Source: an uncultured Gammaproteobacteria bacterium (GTDB lineage: Bacteria > Pseudomonadota > Gammaproteobacteria > Poriferisulfidales > GCA-002705445). Taken from it: 40,500 bases of DNA. The translations under genes were made by a program, and so were the position numbers. The notes below the pieces were generated by a model. That model did no database searches, was not told where the DNA came from, and worked only from the letters and a program-made list of their open reading frames with translations. This document shows, piece by piece, positions 18,388 through 28,238 of the stretch (position 1 is the stretch's first letter; every line of letters starts with the position of its first letter). The stretch covers positions 1 to 40,500 of the forward strand of contig CAJYAP010000007.1 of NCBI GenBank assembly GCA_913065025.1. The letters run 5' to 3'.

Positions 18388-19469
18388 TAATCCAACTCCT
18401 CTTTTAATTTTTTAATAGTCATAATTACTGGTTTAGCTGAACCAATCTTATCATAAATATTTTTCCAGTAATAATCTCCCTGATCTATTTTTTTTGATAA
18501 GACAATTTTTAACACATTTATATCAAGCTTTAGATGTGTAAGTTTGTGATCAATATGGTAATAATTAAAAACTTTGCCAAGCATATTATTTTTCTCTAAA
18601 AATTTTTTATACTCTGCAATATTGTTAAAACTCGGAAGATTCCACAAATTAGACCAAATTCCATCTTTAGGATTTTTTTTCATCAATATTAAGTTTTTTT
18701 CTTTATAATCTTGAATGAGTAACAAATATAATTTTAATTTTTTATGTTTTAATTTTTGTTTTTTTTCTGGGATAGAGTGCGTTAAATTTAATCTAAATGC
18801 ATCACAGTTTATACTTACTGGACATTTTTTACATAAAGGAATATTCTTGGTGCAAATCAAAGAGCCTAAATCCATAATCGACTGTGTGTAAACATTATTA
18901 TTATTACTAGGTAGCAGTGATTCTGATATGTTCCATAAATTTTTTTCATTATTTTTTTCTCCTGTCACAGCAAAGTATCTTTTTATTACTCTTTTGACAT
19001 TCCCATCTAAAATTGGATATTTTTTATTATATGCTAGTGCCAAAATAGCTCCAGCCGTAGATCTTCCAATCCCAGGAAGCTCTAGGATATCATCATATAA
19101 TTTTGGAAATTCGTATTTGTATTTACTTTTTAAAATTTGAGAAGATTTGTAAATATTTTGGGCTCTTCTGTAGTAGCCTAAACCAGACCAGGATTCTAAG
19201 ATATCATCAAGATTTGAGTTTGAAAGAGATTTTATATTAGGGTATTTTTGTATAAATTCTTTGTAGTATGGAAGTACTGTTTTAACTTGAGTTTGTTGAA
19301 GCATGACTTCGGATATCCATACTTTATAAGGGCTGATATTTATTTGCCAAGGTAAATCATGCCTACCATTTTCTTTATGCCACAAAATTAAGTTTTTGGA
19401 AAATGTGTTTAATTTATGCTTATTTTTCTCTTGCCCAATCACCTGAAGCACCACCCTTCTTTGATTCAA
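18387..19469 (-). CDS. mutY: A/G-specific adenine glycosylase
   Basis: [65 protein letters not shown] (4Fe-4S). Start uncertain: ORF overlaps moaC 3' end. Confidence 0.95.
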   Translation of the reverse strand: MNQRRVVLQVIGQEKNKHKLNTFSKNLILWHKENGRHDLPWQINISPYKVWISEVMLQQTQVKTVLPYYKEFIQKYPNIKSLSNSNLDDILESWSGLGYYRRAQNIYKSSQILKSKYKYEFPKLYDDILELPGIGRSTAGAILALAYNKKYPILDGNVKRVIKRYFAVTGEKNNEKNLWNISESLLPSNNNNVYTQSIMDLGSLICTKNIPLCKKCPVSINCDAFRLNLTHSIPEKKQKLKHKKLKLYLLLIQDYKEKNLILMKKNPKDGIWSNLWNLPSFNNIAEYKKFLEKNNMLGKVFNYYHIDHKLTHLKLDINVLKIVLSKKIDQGDYYWKNIYDKIGSAKPVIMTIKKLKEELD

Positions 19470-19902
19470 GTTGAATATCAGTGATTTTCATTCCCCTGTC
19501 TATTGATTTGCACATATCATAAATTGTAAGGAGACCAATTTGAACTGCGGTTAGAGCCTCCATCTCGACCCCTGTTTGACCTGATGTTGATACAGTCACT
19601 TCACAATAAACATATTTTTTGGAAGCATTAACTCTAAAAATTACAGAAACCGATGATAAATTTATATTGTGACAAAGAGGAATTAGATCAGATGTTTTTT
19701 TTGCTGATGTAATAGCAGCAATACGAGCAACTCCTAAAACATCACCTTTCTTATGACTCCCTTCTTTAATTTTTTTTATAGAACTACTGGACATATAAAT
19801 CTTGCCACTGGCTAGCGCTATTCTATTTGTGTTATCCTTATCTTGGATATTAACCATATGCGCATCGCCAGATTTCGTAAAATGGGTAAGATTTTTTTTC
19901 AT
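19420..19902 (-). CDS. moaC: Cyclic pyranopterin monophosphate synthase
   Basis: KGDVLGVARIAAITSAKKTSDLIPLCHNI; TGVEMEALTAVQIGLLTIYDMCKSID. Confidence 0.96.
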   Translation of the reverse strand: MKKNLTHFTKSGDAHMVNIQDKDNTNRIALASGKIYMSSSSIKKIKEGSHKKGDVLGVARIAAITSAKKTSDLIPLCHNINLSSVSVIFRVNASKKYVYCEVTVSTSGQTGVEMEALTAVQIGLLTIYDMCKSIDRGMKITDIQLESKKGGASGDWAREK

Positions 19903-19940
19903 TTAAATATGTTTGTTGTTTTTTTATAGTGTACCAAAAT

Positions 19941-20174
19941 ATGAAAATAAAAGTAATTTACTTAGCAAGATTATCGGAGGACATGGGTAAAAAAGAGGAA
20001 TATGTTGAATTACCAGAACCTAAGTCTACAATTAACGATATTTTCTTGAAGCTGAAACTTAATGAATTAAATTATAAAATTTATTCAGCTAAAAATTATG
20101 AACACTCAGATTTTACTTCTGATTTAAAAGATAATGATGAAGTAGCATTTTTCCCTACAATTACTGGAGGTTAG
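19941..20174 (+). CDS. moaD: MoaD / ThiS-like sulfur carrier (molybdopterin synthase small subunit)
   Basis: Beta-grasp protein ending DNDEVAFFPTITGG* (C-terminal GG); divergent from moaC. ORF track begins with GTG at 19929; ATG at 19941 more likely. Confidence 0.88.
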   Translation: MKIKVIYLARLSEDMGKKEEYVELPEPKSTINDIFLKLKLNELNYKIYSAKNYEHSDFTSDLKDNDEVAFFPTITGG

Positions 20175-20178
20175 AAAA

Positions 20179-21549
20179 TTATTTCAATAGGAGAAATGCT
20201 GTTCTATTACCTCGCTGAACATGAACTACAAGCTCTGAATCATTTTCACCCGAAACAATTTCTAAATCTTTAATCGCTTGAACAGGAATATTATTTATGG
20301 ATAATATTATATCGTTTACTCTAATACCTACAGCATATGCTCTGCTATTTTTTTTGATTTTAATTATCTTTATTCCATTTATTTTTCCGTATTCAGGCAT
20401 ATCTTTTGTTATTTCTCCAAAAATTATGCCTTGAAGTCTAGTATTTATTTTTATTCCATCTTTTTTTGAATATTTTGGTTCTGTAATTTTGACATTAGTT
20501 TTGAAAATTTTTCCTTTTCTATTTATTTCCATAGAAATTATGCTATTAAGTTTTAGAAGGCCTATTTTATTTCTTACTGCCGCTGTATTTTTCACAGTTT
20601 CTTTATTAATCTTTATAATTACATCGCCAACTTTCAAGCCAGCAAGATCTGCTGGAGAATCTTTCTGAACTTGCGTTATTATTGCTCCTTTATTATTTGT
20701 ATTTATTCCAAAAGCTTTAGATAAATCACTTGTTAGGTCTTGAGCTGATACGCCAAGATATCCTCTTCTAACCTTCCCGTATTTTATTAACTGTTCTGTT
20801 ACGTCTAAGGCCATGTTTACTGGTATTGCTAATCCTATCCCAACACTTCCAGAGCCACCTCTTGAGCCAATAATGGCAGTATTAATTCCAATCAGCTCTC
20901 CTTTTAAATTGACTAAAGCTCCCCCAGAATTACCAGGGTTAATTGATGCATCTGTTTGTATAAAGTTTTCATATGCCTCAATACCTAAACCAGACCTTCC
21001 TAGTGCACTAACAATCCCAGATGTTACTGTCTGTCCAATACCAAATGGGTTCCCAATAGCTACAACAAAGTCACCGACTCTTAGTCTCTCAGAATCAGAG
21101 AATTTTAATGACGTTAAATTGTCTGGCAATATTTTTATAACAGCAATATCTGAAGCAGGGTCTGCTCCAACTAGAGTGGCTTTAAATTCTCTACCATCAT
21201 GAAGCTTAACTTTTATATCTTTAGCTTTGGCGATCACGTGATTATTAGTGATTATATATCCTTTTTTATCATTTATTATTACGCCCGAACCTAGACCTGA
21301 TCTATTTTTTTTTCTTGATTTTTGTTGACCAGGAATATTAAAAAATTTTCTTAAAAAAGGATCGTCAATATAATTACTTCTTTCTTGAGTTTCACTAATA
21401 GTATAAATATTTACAACGGCAGGAGTTACATTTTCTAGCATTGGGGCAAGAGAAGGAACTCCAGCACTAAATAGGTTTGAGTCATTAGAGTAAGAAGATG
21501 CGGAAAAAAGCATCAAAGTCACCAAAGTTATTTTTTTTAAGATACTCAT
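20179..21549 (-). CDS. Do family periplasmic serine endoprotease (DegP/DegQ-like)
   Basis: Signal peptide; GSGVIINDKKGYIITNNHVI, DPASDIAVIKI, TDASINPGNSGGALVN catalytic motif, two PDZ domains. Confidence 0.95.
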   Translation of the reverse strand: MSILKKITLVTLMLFSASSYSNDSNLFSAGVPSLAPMLENVTPAVVNIYTISETQERSNYIDDPFLRKFFNIPGQQKSRKKNRSGLGSGVIINDKKGYIITNNHVIAKAKDIKVKLHDGREFKATLVGADPASDIAVIKILPDNLTSLKFSDSERLRVGDFVVAIGNPFGIGQTVTSGIVSALGRSGLGIEAYENFIQTDASINPGNSGGALVNLKGELIGINTAIIGSRGGSGSVGIGLAIPVNMALDVTEQLIKYGKVRRGYLGVSAQDLTSDLSKAFGINTNNKGAIITQVQKDSPADLAGLKVGDVIIKINKETVKNTAAVRNKIGLLKLNSIISMEINRKGKIFKTNVKITEPKYSKKDGIKINTRLQGIIFGEITKDMPEYGKINGIKIIKIKKNSRAYAVGIRVNDIILSINNIPVQAIKDLEIVSGENDSELVVHVQRGNRTAFLLLK

Positions 21550-21555
21550 ATTAAT

Positions 21556-22041
21556 TTAACTTTTATTTTCAAATCTTCCTAAATCTATATTCTTTCTTAC
21601 ATTATCAGAACTAAATATCTTACCACTCATTGCTATATAAACACCCTTATCTAATGTTTGAGCAGCTGCAAATGCATAACCTGAATTAAATATTGCATCT
21701 GTTTTTTTAAATCTTGCTGGTTGCATTGCCCCTGTTAAAACTATAGTTTTATTTTGGATATCTTCTAAGAATTTAGCTGTTTCAATCATAGTATCTGTGC
21801 CGTGAGTAATAATTATTCTTTCTTCTTCACACTCAATAACAGATTGCTTTATTAATTCCCTTTCTTCTTGATTTATATCAAGACTATCTTTTTTTAAGAT
21901 AGATTGGACTCTATAGTCAGAAGTTACGTTTCCTTCATCAAGGATCGAAGATATGCAGGGTTCACCAATACTATATTCACTGTTAGCATCAAAATATACT
22001 TTATCAAATGTGCCTCCAGTTGTAAGGATTGCTATGTTCAT
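21556..22041 (-). CDS. Small asparaginase-domain protein (N-terminal domain only)
   Basis: ILTTGGTFDKVY, ITHGTDTMIETAKFL, VLTGAMQPARFKKTDA; 161 aa, about half of a classical asparaginase. Confidence 0.82.
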   Translation of the reverse strand: MNIAILTTGGTFDKVYFDANSEYSIGEPCISSILDEGNVTSDYRVQSILKKDSLDINQEERELIKQSVIECEEERIIITHGTDTMIETAKFLEDIQNKTIVLTGAMQPARFKKTDAIFNSGYAFAAAQTLDKGVYIAMSGKIFSSDNVRKNIDLGRFENKS

Positions 22042-22156
22042 AATTACTATTCTCCAATACTATTCAGACTATGTTATTATCTAGAATGTGTAATTCTTCA
22101 CAAAAATAAGAAATAAGCAAATTTATTTTATTTATCAATATTTTGAGATAGTTAAT

Positions 22157-22876
22157 ATGAGAAAAAATGGACGAAAGCCTGATGAATTAAGGAATATATC
22201 GATAACAAAAGATTATATTTCTCACCCAGAAGGATCAGTTTTAGTAGAGTTTGGAAATACTAAAGTTATATGTAATGCAACAATTGAAAATAACGTACCT
22301 CGCTTCCTAAAAGGAAAAAATATGGGTTGGGTAACAGCGGAATACGGAATGTTACCTAGATCTACAAACGAAAGAATGAGAAGGGAAGCAAAAATGAAGC
22401 AAAGTGGAAGAACAATGGAGATTCAAAGACTCATTGGTCGTTCTTTAAGATCCTCAGTTAACCTTGATAAATTAGGAGATAGATCGATTACTATAGATTG
22501 CGATGTAATTCAGGCTGATGGGGGCACTAGAACAGCTTCTATAACAGGTGGTTTTGTAGCGCTTTGCTTGGCATTAAGAAATCAGGATAGCGATGATTTT
22601 AGTTCTACTGATGCTATTAAATCTTTCACAGGATCTGTTTCATTAGGAAAAGTTGATGGGGAGATTGTATTAGATCTTGATTATGAAGAAGATTCAAATG
22701 CAGAAACGGACATGAATTTTATAATGAACGATGAAGGTAATTTTATTGAAATTCAAGGGACAGCTGAAGAAGGCTCTTTCTCGCAGAATGAATTAAATGA
22801 AATGGTTGCTTTAGCAACTCAGGGAATTAAAGACATTATTGCCATACAAAAAAAGACATTAAATAGTTATGAGTAA
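22157..22876 (+). CDS. rph: Ribonuclease PH
   Basis: [50 protein letters not shown]. Confidence 0.97.
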   Translation: MRKNGRKPDELRNISITKDYISHPEGSVLVEFGNTKVICNATIENNVPRFLKGKNMGWVTAEYGMLPRSTNERMRREAKMKQSGRTMEIQRLIGRSLRSSVNLDKLGDRSITIDCDVIQADGGTRTASITGGFVALCLALRNQDSDDFSSTDAIKSFTGSVSLGKVDGEIVLDLDYEEDSNAETDMNFIMNDEGNFIEIQGTAEEGSFSQNELNEMVALATQGIKDIIAIQKKTLNSYE

Positions 22877-23477
22877 GATTGTTTTAGCCTCAAATAATCT
22901 TCATAAAATAAAAGAGTTTGAGGCAATATTAGGTAGAGAAAATATAGAGTTAATTCCTCAATCTCAATTAGAGATTCCTGAAGTACCAGAAACAGGCCTC
23001 ACTTTTGTTGAAAATTCAATATTAAAGGCAAGAAATGCTTCTTTGTTAGCTAATTTACCTGCTATAGCAGATGATTCAGGAATAGAAGTCGATGCATTGT
23101 CAGGAAGGCCAGGCATTTATTCAGCTAGATATGCAGGCGAAGAGTGCGATGATGAAGCTAATAATAAATTACTGTTAAAAGAGCTGAAAGGTGTCCCTTT
23201 AGAAAAGAGAACTGCAAGATATAGATGTTCAATAGTGTTTTTGAGAAAATATGATTACCCAACACCTAAAATCTTCGACGCAACTTGGGAAGGCTTTATA
23301 GGGACAGAAGAAGTTGGGAAAAATGGGTTCGGCTATGACCCTTTGTTTTATTTGCCAGAATTTCAATGCACAGCAGCGGAATTACCAGAAAATCAAAAAA
23401 ATTCTGTTAGTCATCGAGGAAAAGCTCTTGAGGCCTTTCAAATGGAAATCAAGGCATTATTTGCTAAAAAGATATAA
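22869..23477 (+). CDS. rdgB: XTP/dITP diphosphatase (RdgB/HAM1)
   Basis: [71 protein letters not shown]. Confidence 0.97.
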   Translation: MSKIVLASNNLHKIKEFEAILGRENIELIPQSQLEIPEVPETGLTFVENSILKARNASLLANLPAIADDSGIEVDALSGRPGIYSARYAGEECDDEANNKLLLKELKGVPLEKRTARYRCSIVFLRKYDYPTPKIFDATWEGFIGTEEVGKNGFGYDPLFYLPEFQCTAAELPENQKNSVSHRGKALEAFQMEIKALFAKKI

Positions 23478-23553
23478 TATTTTGGTAAAATAAATTTAAA
23501 TAAATGTTGATTTTTTTAATTTTTGTTTAAAGCCTAGTAAAAAATGAGGGAAT

Positions 23554-23757
23554 TTATTCACAGTTAATTTTTTTGTCAACTTTTTTTACATATTTATTAA
23601 AATATTTTTAAAACATATTAAAAGAAAATTTATGTATATTTATCAATAACTTATATTGTACAAAAATTGAACAATTTGATAGTTATGAAAGAATGTTTGA
23701 AGGTTAGTGAAAAAAATAAGTTTTTTGCACAGACTTATCCACAATTTTTGTGGATAT
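23554..23757. promoter_or_regulatory. DnaA-box/IHF cluster: candidate oriC or other DnaA-binding region
   Basis: TTATTCACA (23554-23562, +), TATCAATAACTTA = WATCAANNNNTTR IHF consensus (23641-23653), TTTTGCACA (23723-23731, one mismatch), TTATCCACA (23735-23743, +), TGTGGATAT (23749-23757, minus-strand box with one mismatch), in the longest gap of the window. Confidence 0.45.
23736..23756. repeat. Perfect 9-bp inverted repeat TATCCACAA-ttt-TTGTGGATA
   Basis: Read directly from sequence; overlaps the DnaA-box pair; no T-tract following on the + strand. Confidence 0.95.
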
Positions 23758-23933
23758 AAAAAATTCCTCTAGAAAACAGATATTTATGTTTATTAATTAA
23801 TATGAAATAGCAAAGTACAACCTAAATATAGGTGCTTTTCTAATTAAATTTAGTATTTAGGGCAATTTAGCTTGTGACTACATCTTACTTTAGGTATCAT
23901 TCATTTTCTTAAATTTAATGATATTATGAGATT

Positions 23934-24179
23934 ATGAAAAAAGATATTCATCCTGAGTACCGAGATGTTTTATTCCACGACACTGGCGCGGACACATATT
24001 TCTTAATAGGCTCAACAATAAAAACAGATGCAACTAAAGAATGGGAAGATGGGAAAACTTATCCATATTGCAGTCTTGATATCTCGTCTGTTTCTCATCC
24101 ATTTTATACGGGCAAACAAAAAATCATTGATACTGCTGGCCAGGTAGATAAGTTTAAGAAAAGATATAACAAAACATAA
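23934..24179 (+). CDS. rpmE2: 50S ribosomal protein bL31, type B (zinc-independent)
   Basis: [28 protein letters not shown]...[36 protein letters not shown]; lacks CxxC zinc ligands. Confidence 0.95.
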   Translation: MKKDIHPEYRDVLFHDTGADTYFLIGSTIKTDATKEWEDGKTYPYCSLDISSVSHPFYTGKQKIIDTAGQVDKFKKRYNKT

Positions 24180-24231
24180 ATTTCACTTAATTCTTCTTTA
24201 AATTAGCAATCTTTTTGGGCAATATGAGCTT

Positions 24232-25698
24232 ATGGATAGAAGATCATTTTTAAAAGCATCAACTTTATTTTCTCTAGGTGGAACTCTCACATCTTGTGCA
24301 ACAAATCCTGTTACAGGCGAGAAAGACCTAATTTTATTAAATGAGGACGAGGAAGCAGAATTAGGAAGAAATTCGCATAAGCAAGTAATGAAGGCGTATA
24401 GTTCCTATAACGACCCTGAGCTCCTCAAATACGTTACATACCTTGGAGAAAAGCTAGCTACAGTTAGCCATAGAAACGAATTGATCTACCATTTTTCGGT
24501 GTTAGATAGCCCACAAGTAAATGCTTTTGCTATACCTGGCGGGTATGTATATGTTACTAGAGGTATGTTGGCCTATTTGGGCAGTGAGGCCGAATTATGC
24601 GGTGTTCTTGGTCATGAATTAGGACATATTACAGCTAGACATGGTGTGAAACAATATTCAAAAAATCAAGTTACTAATATCTTTACAACAGTAGTGTCAA
24701 TCCTAGTAGGAAATAGAAGTATTGCAAATTTGAGTCAATTAGCAACCGCAGCAATACTAAGAGGGTTTGGAAGAGAAGCAGAGTTAGAAGCAGATAGAGT
24801 TGGGGCAGAGTATATTGCAAAAGTCGGTTATGATCCTGATGCTCTTAAAAATGTTATTGGAGTTTTGAAGAACCAAGAAGAATTCGATAAGGTTTTAGCG
24901 AAAGAAGAAGATAGAGAACCATATGCTTACCATGGTGTTTTTGCTACTCATCCTGATAATGATAAAAGACTTCAGGAAGTTATAAAAGCAGCAAAAAGTA
25001 ATATTAATAAAATAAAATTAGATGAAAACAAAGAAAAGTATTTGAATATTATTGAAGGAATGCCATTTGGCCCTGGAGATGGGCAAGGGTCAGCCAGAGG
25101 GGCAAATTTTTACCATACTCAATTAGATTTTACCCTTAAATTTCCATCTGGCTGGAAAATAGAAAACCTACCAACATCTGTTCTAGGTACATCAAAAGAT
25201 AGAGAGACATTAATAGAGCTAACAATGAGAGATTTGAATAGAAAAATTACAGCTAAAGAATTAATAGGCAGGTTGTACGGGAAAGATTATACAAATGGGA
25301 AGGAAATAAACTCTTCTGAGTATAAAGGGTATGCAGCAAACGTAGAGATTAATACAAATTTTGGTGATGGTCACAAGTGCAGAGTAGCAATATTATATAA
25401 GAACAATAAAGAGGCATTTCAGTTTATAGCAACAACAAAAGACGAAGATAATTTTGAGAAAAATAATAAAATTTTTGATGACACAATAAAAACTTTAAGA
25501 AAATTGAAACCTGCTGAAAAAAAACTAGGTGAGCCTAAAAGAATAACTTTATATAAGGTGAAAGAAGGCGATACATTCAAAAAATTATCATTAAAATCAT
25601 CATTCAGCACTCATGCAGAAAATAGACTAAGAGTTATTAATAATATGTTTCCTTCAGGAGAACCAAAAACAGGAAGTACTATTAAATTAGTTTACTAA
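24232..25698 (+). CDS. M48 family metalloprotease, Tat-type lipoprotein signal, LysM-like C-terminus
   Basis: MDRRSFLKASTLFSLGGTLTSCATNPVTG (RRSFLK, lipobox LTSC); HELGHITARHG zinc motif; EAELEADRVGAEY; C-terminal LYKVKEGDTFKKLSLKSS. Confidence 0.9.
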   Translation: MDRRSFLKASTLFSLGGTLTSCATNPVTGEKDLILLNEDEEAELGRNSHKQVMKAYSSYNDPELLKYVTYLGEKLATVSHRNELIYHFSVLDSPQVNAFAIPGGYVYVTRGMLAYLGSEAELCGVLGHELGHITARHGVKQYSKNQVTNIFTTVVSILVGNRSIANLSQLATAAILRGFGREAELEADRVGAEYIAKVGYDPDALKNVIGVLKNQEEFDKVLAKEEDREPYAYHGVFATHPDNDKRLQEVIKAAKSNINKIKLDENKEKYLNIIEGMPFGPGDGQGSARGANFYHTQLDFTLKFPSGWKIENLPTSVLGTSKDRETLIELTMRDLNRKITAKELIGRLYGKDYTNGKEINSSEYKGYAANVEINTNFGDGHKCRVAILYKNNKEAFQFIATTKDEDNFEKNNKIFDDTIKTLRKLKPAEKKLGEPKRITLYKVKEGDTFKKLSLKSSFSTHAENRLRVINNMFPSGEPKTGSTIKLVY

Positions 25699-25699
25699 T

Positions 25700-27271
25700 A
25701 TGAATAATATTTATTTTTTTTTAAAAACTTTTTTTTTATTTTATCTTTTATTTAGCAATTCATATTCAGAAGGCCTGTTTTCTAAAAATAACGATACTTT
25801 TCTGAAAGCTGAAAAAGCATTTATTGTATCTGTAGAGCAAGAATCTGAAGATTTATTATTAATTAATTTCAATGTAGCAAAAGGATACTACTTATATAAA
25901 GATCAAATTAAAATTATTCTTGATAATAAAGAAATCAATAATATAAATTTTCCAGAATCAAAAATAAAAGAGGATGAATTTTTTGGAAAAAGTGAAATAT
26001 ATGATTCAAGCTTTATATTGAAAATTAATATAGAAAATAATAGCAATTTAGTAAATGTATATTATCAAGGGTGCGCTAACAAAGGCCTATGTTATCCACC
26101 AATTAGAAAGAATTTTGATTTAAGAGGAAAACTAAAAACAGATTTTTCAGACCAAGAAAAAATATCCGAGTCAGAACTTATCTATGGAAAGATATCATCA
26201 AATAACGTGATAACTAATATTTTATTATTTATTGGTTTTGGTCTTCTTCTTTCTTTCACGCCATGCGTTCTTCCTATGGTACCAATACTCTCAAGCTTAA
26301 TATTAAAATCAAATAATGAAAACTCAAATAAACCGTTTCTACTATCATTTTATTATGTATTAGGGTTATGTGTTCTTTATTTCTTAGTTGGTTTATTTAT
26401 AGGATATTCTTCAGACATTTATAATATTCAGAGTATATTTCAAGATCCACTTTATTTAATATTTTTTATTTTAATACTTATAGTTTTATCATTGTCTATG
26501 TTCGGATTATATGAAATTAAAATCGCAAATTCATTTCAGCGACTTGTAACAAATTTTAGCAATAGAATACGTATTGGAGGCTATGGTGGTTCTTTTATAA
26601 TGGGATTTTTGTCAGCACTAATAGTTGGGCCTTGTGTTGCACCACCATTAGCAGGAATTTTTATATATATTACTTCTGAAAACCCTGGAGCTGCTGTAAC
26701 AGGATTATTATTTCTAAGTCTTGCAATAGGAATGAGTTTACCACTCTTATTTTATGGGACATTCATGGGTAAAATTATTCCTAAGACTGGTAAATGGATG
26801 AAATATATTAATTACCTTATAGGAGTTTTATTATTAATTGTTGCAATAACATTTATTGATAGATTGGTGCCAGTTTTAAATGTAAGCAACAACGATTCAA
26901 GCTTAGTATTCAAAAAAATTAAAAATGTTGGGGAACTTAATAGGTTTTTAAATACAGAAAGTGATAAGATAGTTTTTTTAGATGTTTACGCCGACTGGTG
27001 TATTGAATGCAAATTAATGGAACAAAAAACATTTAAAAATATTAATGTAGAAACATTACTAAAAGAATTAAATCTAATAAAAATTGATGTAACAAATAAT
27101 AGTAAAGAGGATATAGCGCTGCTCAAATATTTAAATGTTTTAGGACCACCTGCATATAAATTTTACGATAGAGAAGGCATTGAAATTAAAGGATATAGTA
27201 TTCAGGGCTACATGAATGCGGAAAAATTTCAAAAACATTTAGAAGAAATTATAAGCATTGATTTAAATTAG
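25700..27271 (+). CDS. dsbD: Protein-disulfide reductase DsbD
   Basis: N-terminal DsbD-alpha domain (YYQGCANKGLCYPPI), membrane domain FTPCVLPMVPILSS, C-terminal thioredoxin domain VYADWCIECKLMEQKTF. Confidence 0.95.
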   Translation: MNNIYFFLKTFFLFYLLFSNSYSEGLFSKNNDTFLKAEKAFIVSVEQESEDLLLINFNVAKGYYLYKDQIKIILDNKEINNINFPESKIKEDEFFGKSEIYDSSFILKINIENNSNLVNVYYQGCANKGLCYPPIRKNFDLRGKLKTDFSDQEKISESELIYGKISSNNVITNILLFIGFGLLLSFTPCVLPMVPILSSLILKSNNENSNKPFLLSFYYVLGLCVLYFLVGLFIGYSSDIYNIQSIFQDPLYLIFFILILIVLSLSMFGLYEIKIANSFQRLVTNFSNRIRIGGYGGSFIMGFLSALIVGPCVAPPLAGIFIYITSENPGAAVTGLLFLSLAIGMSLPLLFYGTFMGKIIPKTGKWMKYINYLIGVLLLIVAITFIDRLVPVLNVSNNDSSLVFKKIKNVGELNRFLNTESDKIVFLDVYADWCIECKLMEQKTFKNINVETLLKELNLIKIDVTNNSKEDIALLKYLNVLGPPAYKFYDREGIEIKGYSIQGYMNAEKFQKHLEEIISIDLN

Positions 27272-27299
27272 ATTTAATGTTATTTTAAAGAAAATCAAC

Positions 27300-27319
27300 G
27301 AAATTAGAAGAAATTAGAA
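27300..27319 (+). repeat. Tandem duplication of GAAATTAGAA upstream of aroQ
   Basis: GAAATTAGAA GAAATTAGAA GAATTT ATG: two perfect 10-nt copies plus a partial third next to the start codon. Confidence 0.9.
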
Positions 27320-27325
27320 GAATTT

Positions 27326-27772
27326 ATGAGTAAAATCCTTATTCTAAATGGACCAAATCTTAATCTTTTGGGTGAAAGAGAACCTGAGATATATGGATAT
27401 GAATCTCTAGATGATATTTCAGAAGGCCTTAACGAGGTTGCAACTGAAATAGGTGTTGAGCTAAATCACCAACAGTTCAACTCAGAGGCGGAACTAATAA
27501 CTGAGATTCATACAGCAAAGAAGGATAAGGTAGATTTTATAATATTTAATCCTGGAGCATTTACACATACCAGCATAGCTTTAAGAGATGCATTGTTAGG
27601 CGTATCAGTTCCATTTATCGAGATTCATATCTCAAATGTTTTCGCTAGAGAAGATTTTCGAAAAAAATCATATCTTTCAGATATTGCAGTTGGTGTTATA
27701 TCAGGTCACGGCATATTTGGCTATGAATTAGCTTTAATGTCAGCTTATAATATTATTAGTAAAGGGAAATAG
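27326..27772 (+). CDS. aroQ: Type II 3-dehydroquinate dehydratase
   Basis: [69 protein letters not shown]. Confidence 0.97.
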   Translation: MSKILILNGPNLNLLGEREPEIYGYESLDDISEGLNEVATEIGVELNHQQFNSEAELITEIHTAKKDKVDFIIFNPGAFTHTSIALRDALLGVSVPFIEIHISNVFAREDFRKKSYLSDIAVGVISGHGIFGYELALMSAYNIISKGK

Positions 27773-27773
27773 T

Positions 27774-28235
27774 ATGGATATAAGAAAAGTAAAAAAATTA
27801 ATGGAGATGCTAGAAGAATCATCTTTAGGTGAGATGGAGATTATTGAAGGCGAGGAATCTATTAGATTAAGCAAATCCTCAAACATACCAACTCAGAATT
27901 TAGTAAATCAAATACCATTACCTGCAAGTATAGAAACAAGTAAATCCCAGGAAGTTTCACAGAGTATGAATGAAGTTGAAGAAGTTGCTGAGAATATATC
28001 CGGGCATGAAATTAAATCCCCTATGGTTGGTACGTTCTATGAAGCGCCGTCACCAGGATCAAAGCCTTTCGTTAGTGTTGGTGACGTTGTTAAAGTAGGG
28101 GATACTCTTTGTATTATAGAGGCTATGAAAATGCTTAATCAGATTGAATCAGATAAATCTGGAGTGATAAAAGCTATTATCGCTGAAAATGCTCAACCAG
28201 TAGAATTTAATCAAGTTTTATTCATTATAGAGTAG
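27774..28235 (+). CDS. accB: Biotin carboxyl carrier protein of acetyl-CoA carboxylase
   Basis: [46 protein letters not shown]. Confidence 0.97.
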   Translation: MDIRKVKKLMEMLEESSLGEMEIIEGEESIRLSKSSNIPTQNLVNQIPLPASIETSKSQEVSQSMNEVEEVAENISGHEIKSPMVGTFYEAPSPGSKPFVSVGDVVKVGDTLCIIEAMKMLNQIESDKSGVIKAIIAENAQPVEFNQVLFIIE

Positions 28236-28238
28236 AAA

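Noticed and set aside
23478-23933. Structured ncRNA in the rdgB-rpmE2 gap
   Set aside because: Apart from the short dyad there is no GC-containing extended helix; the DnaA/IHF interpretation explains the motifs better.
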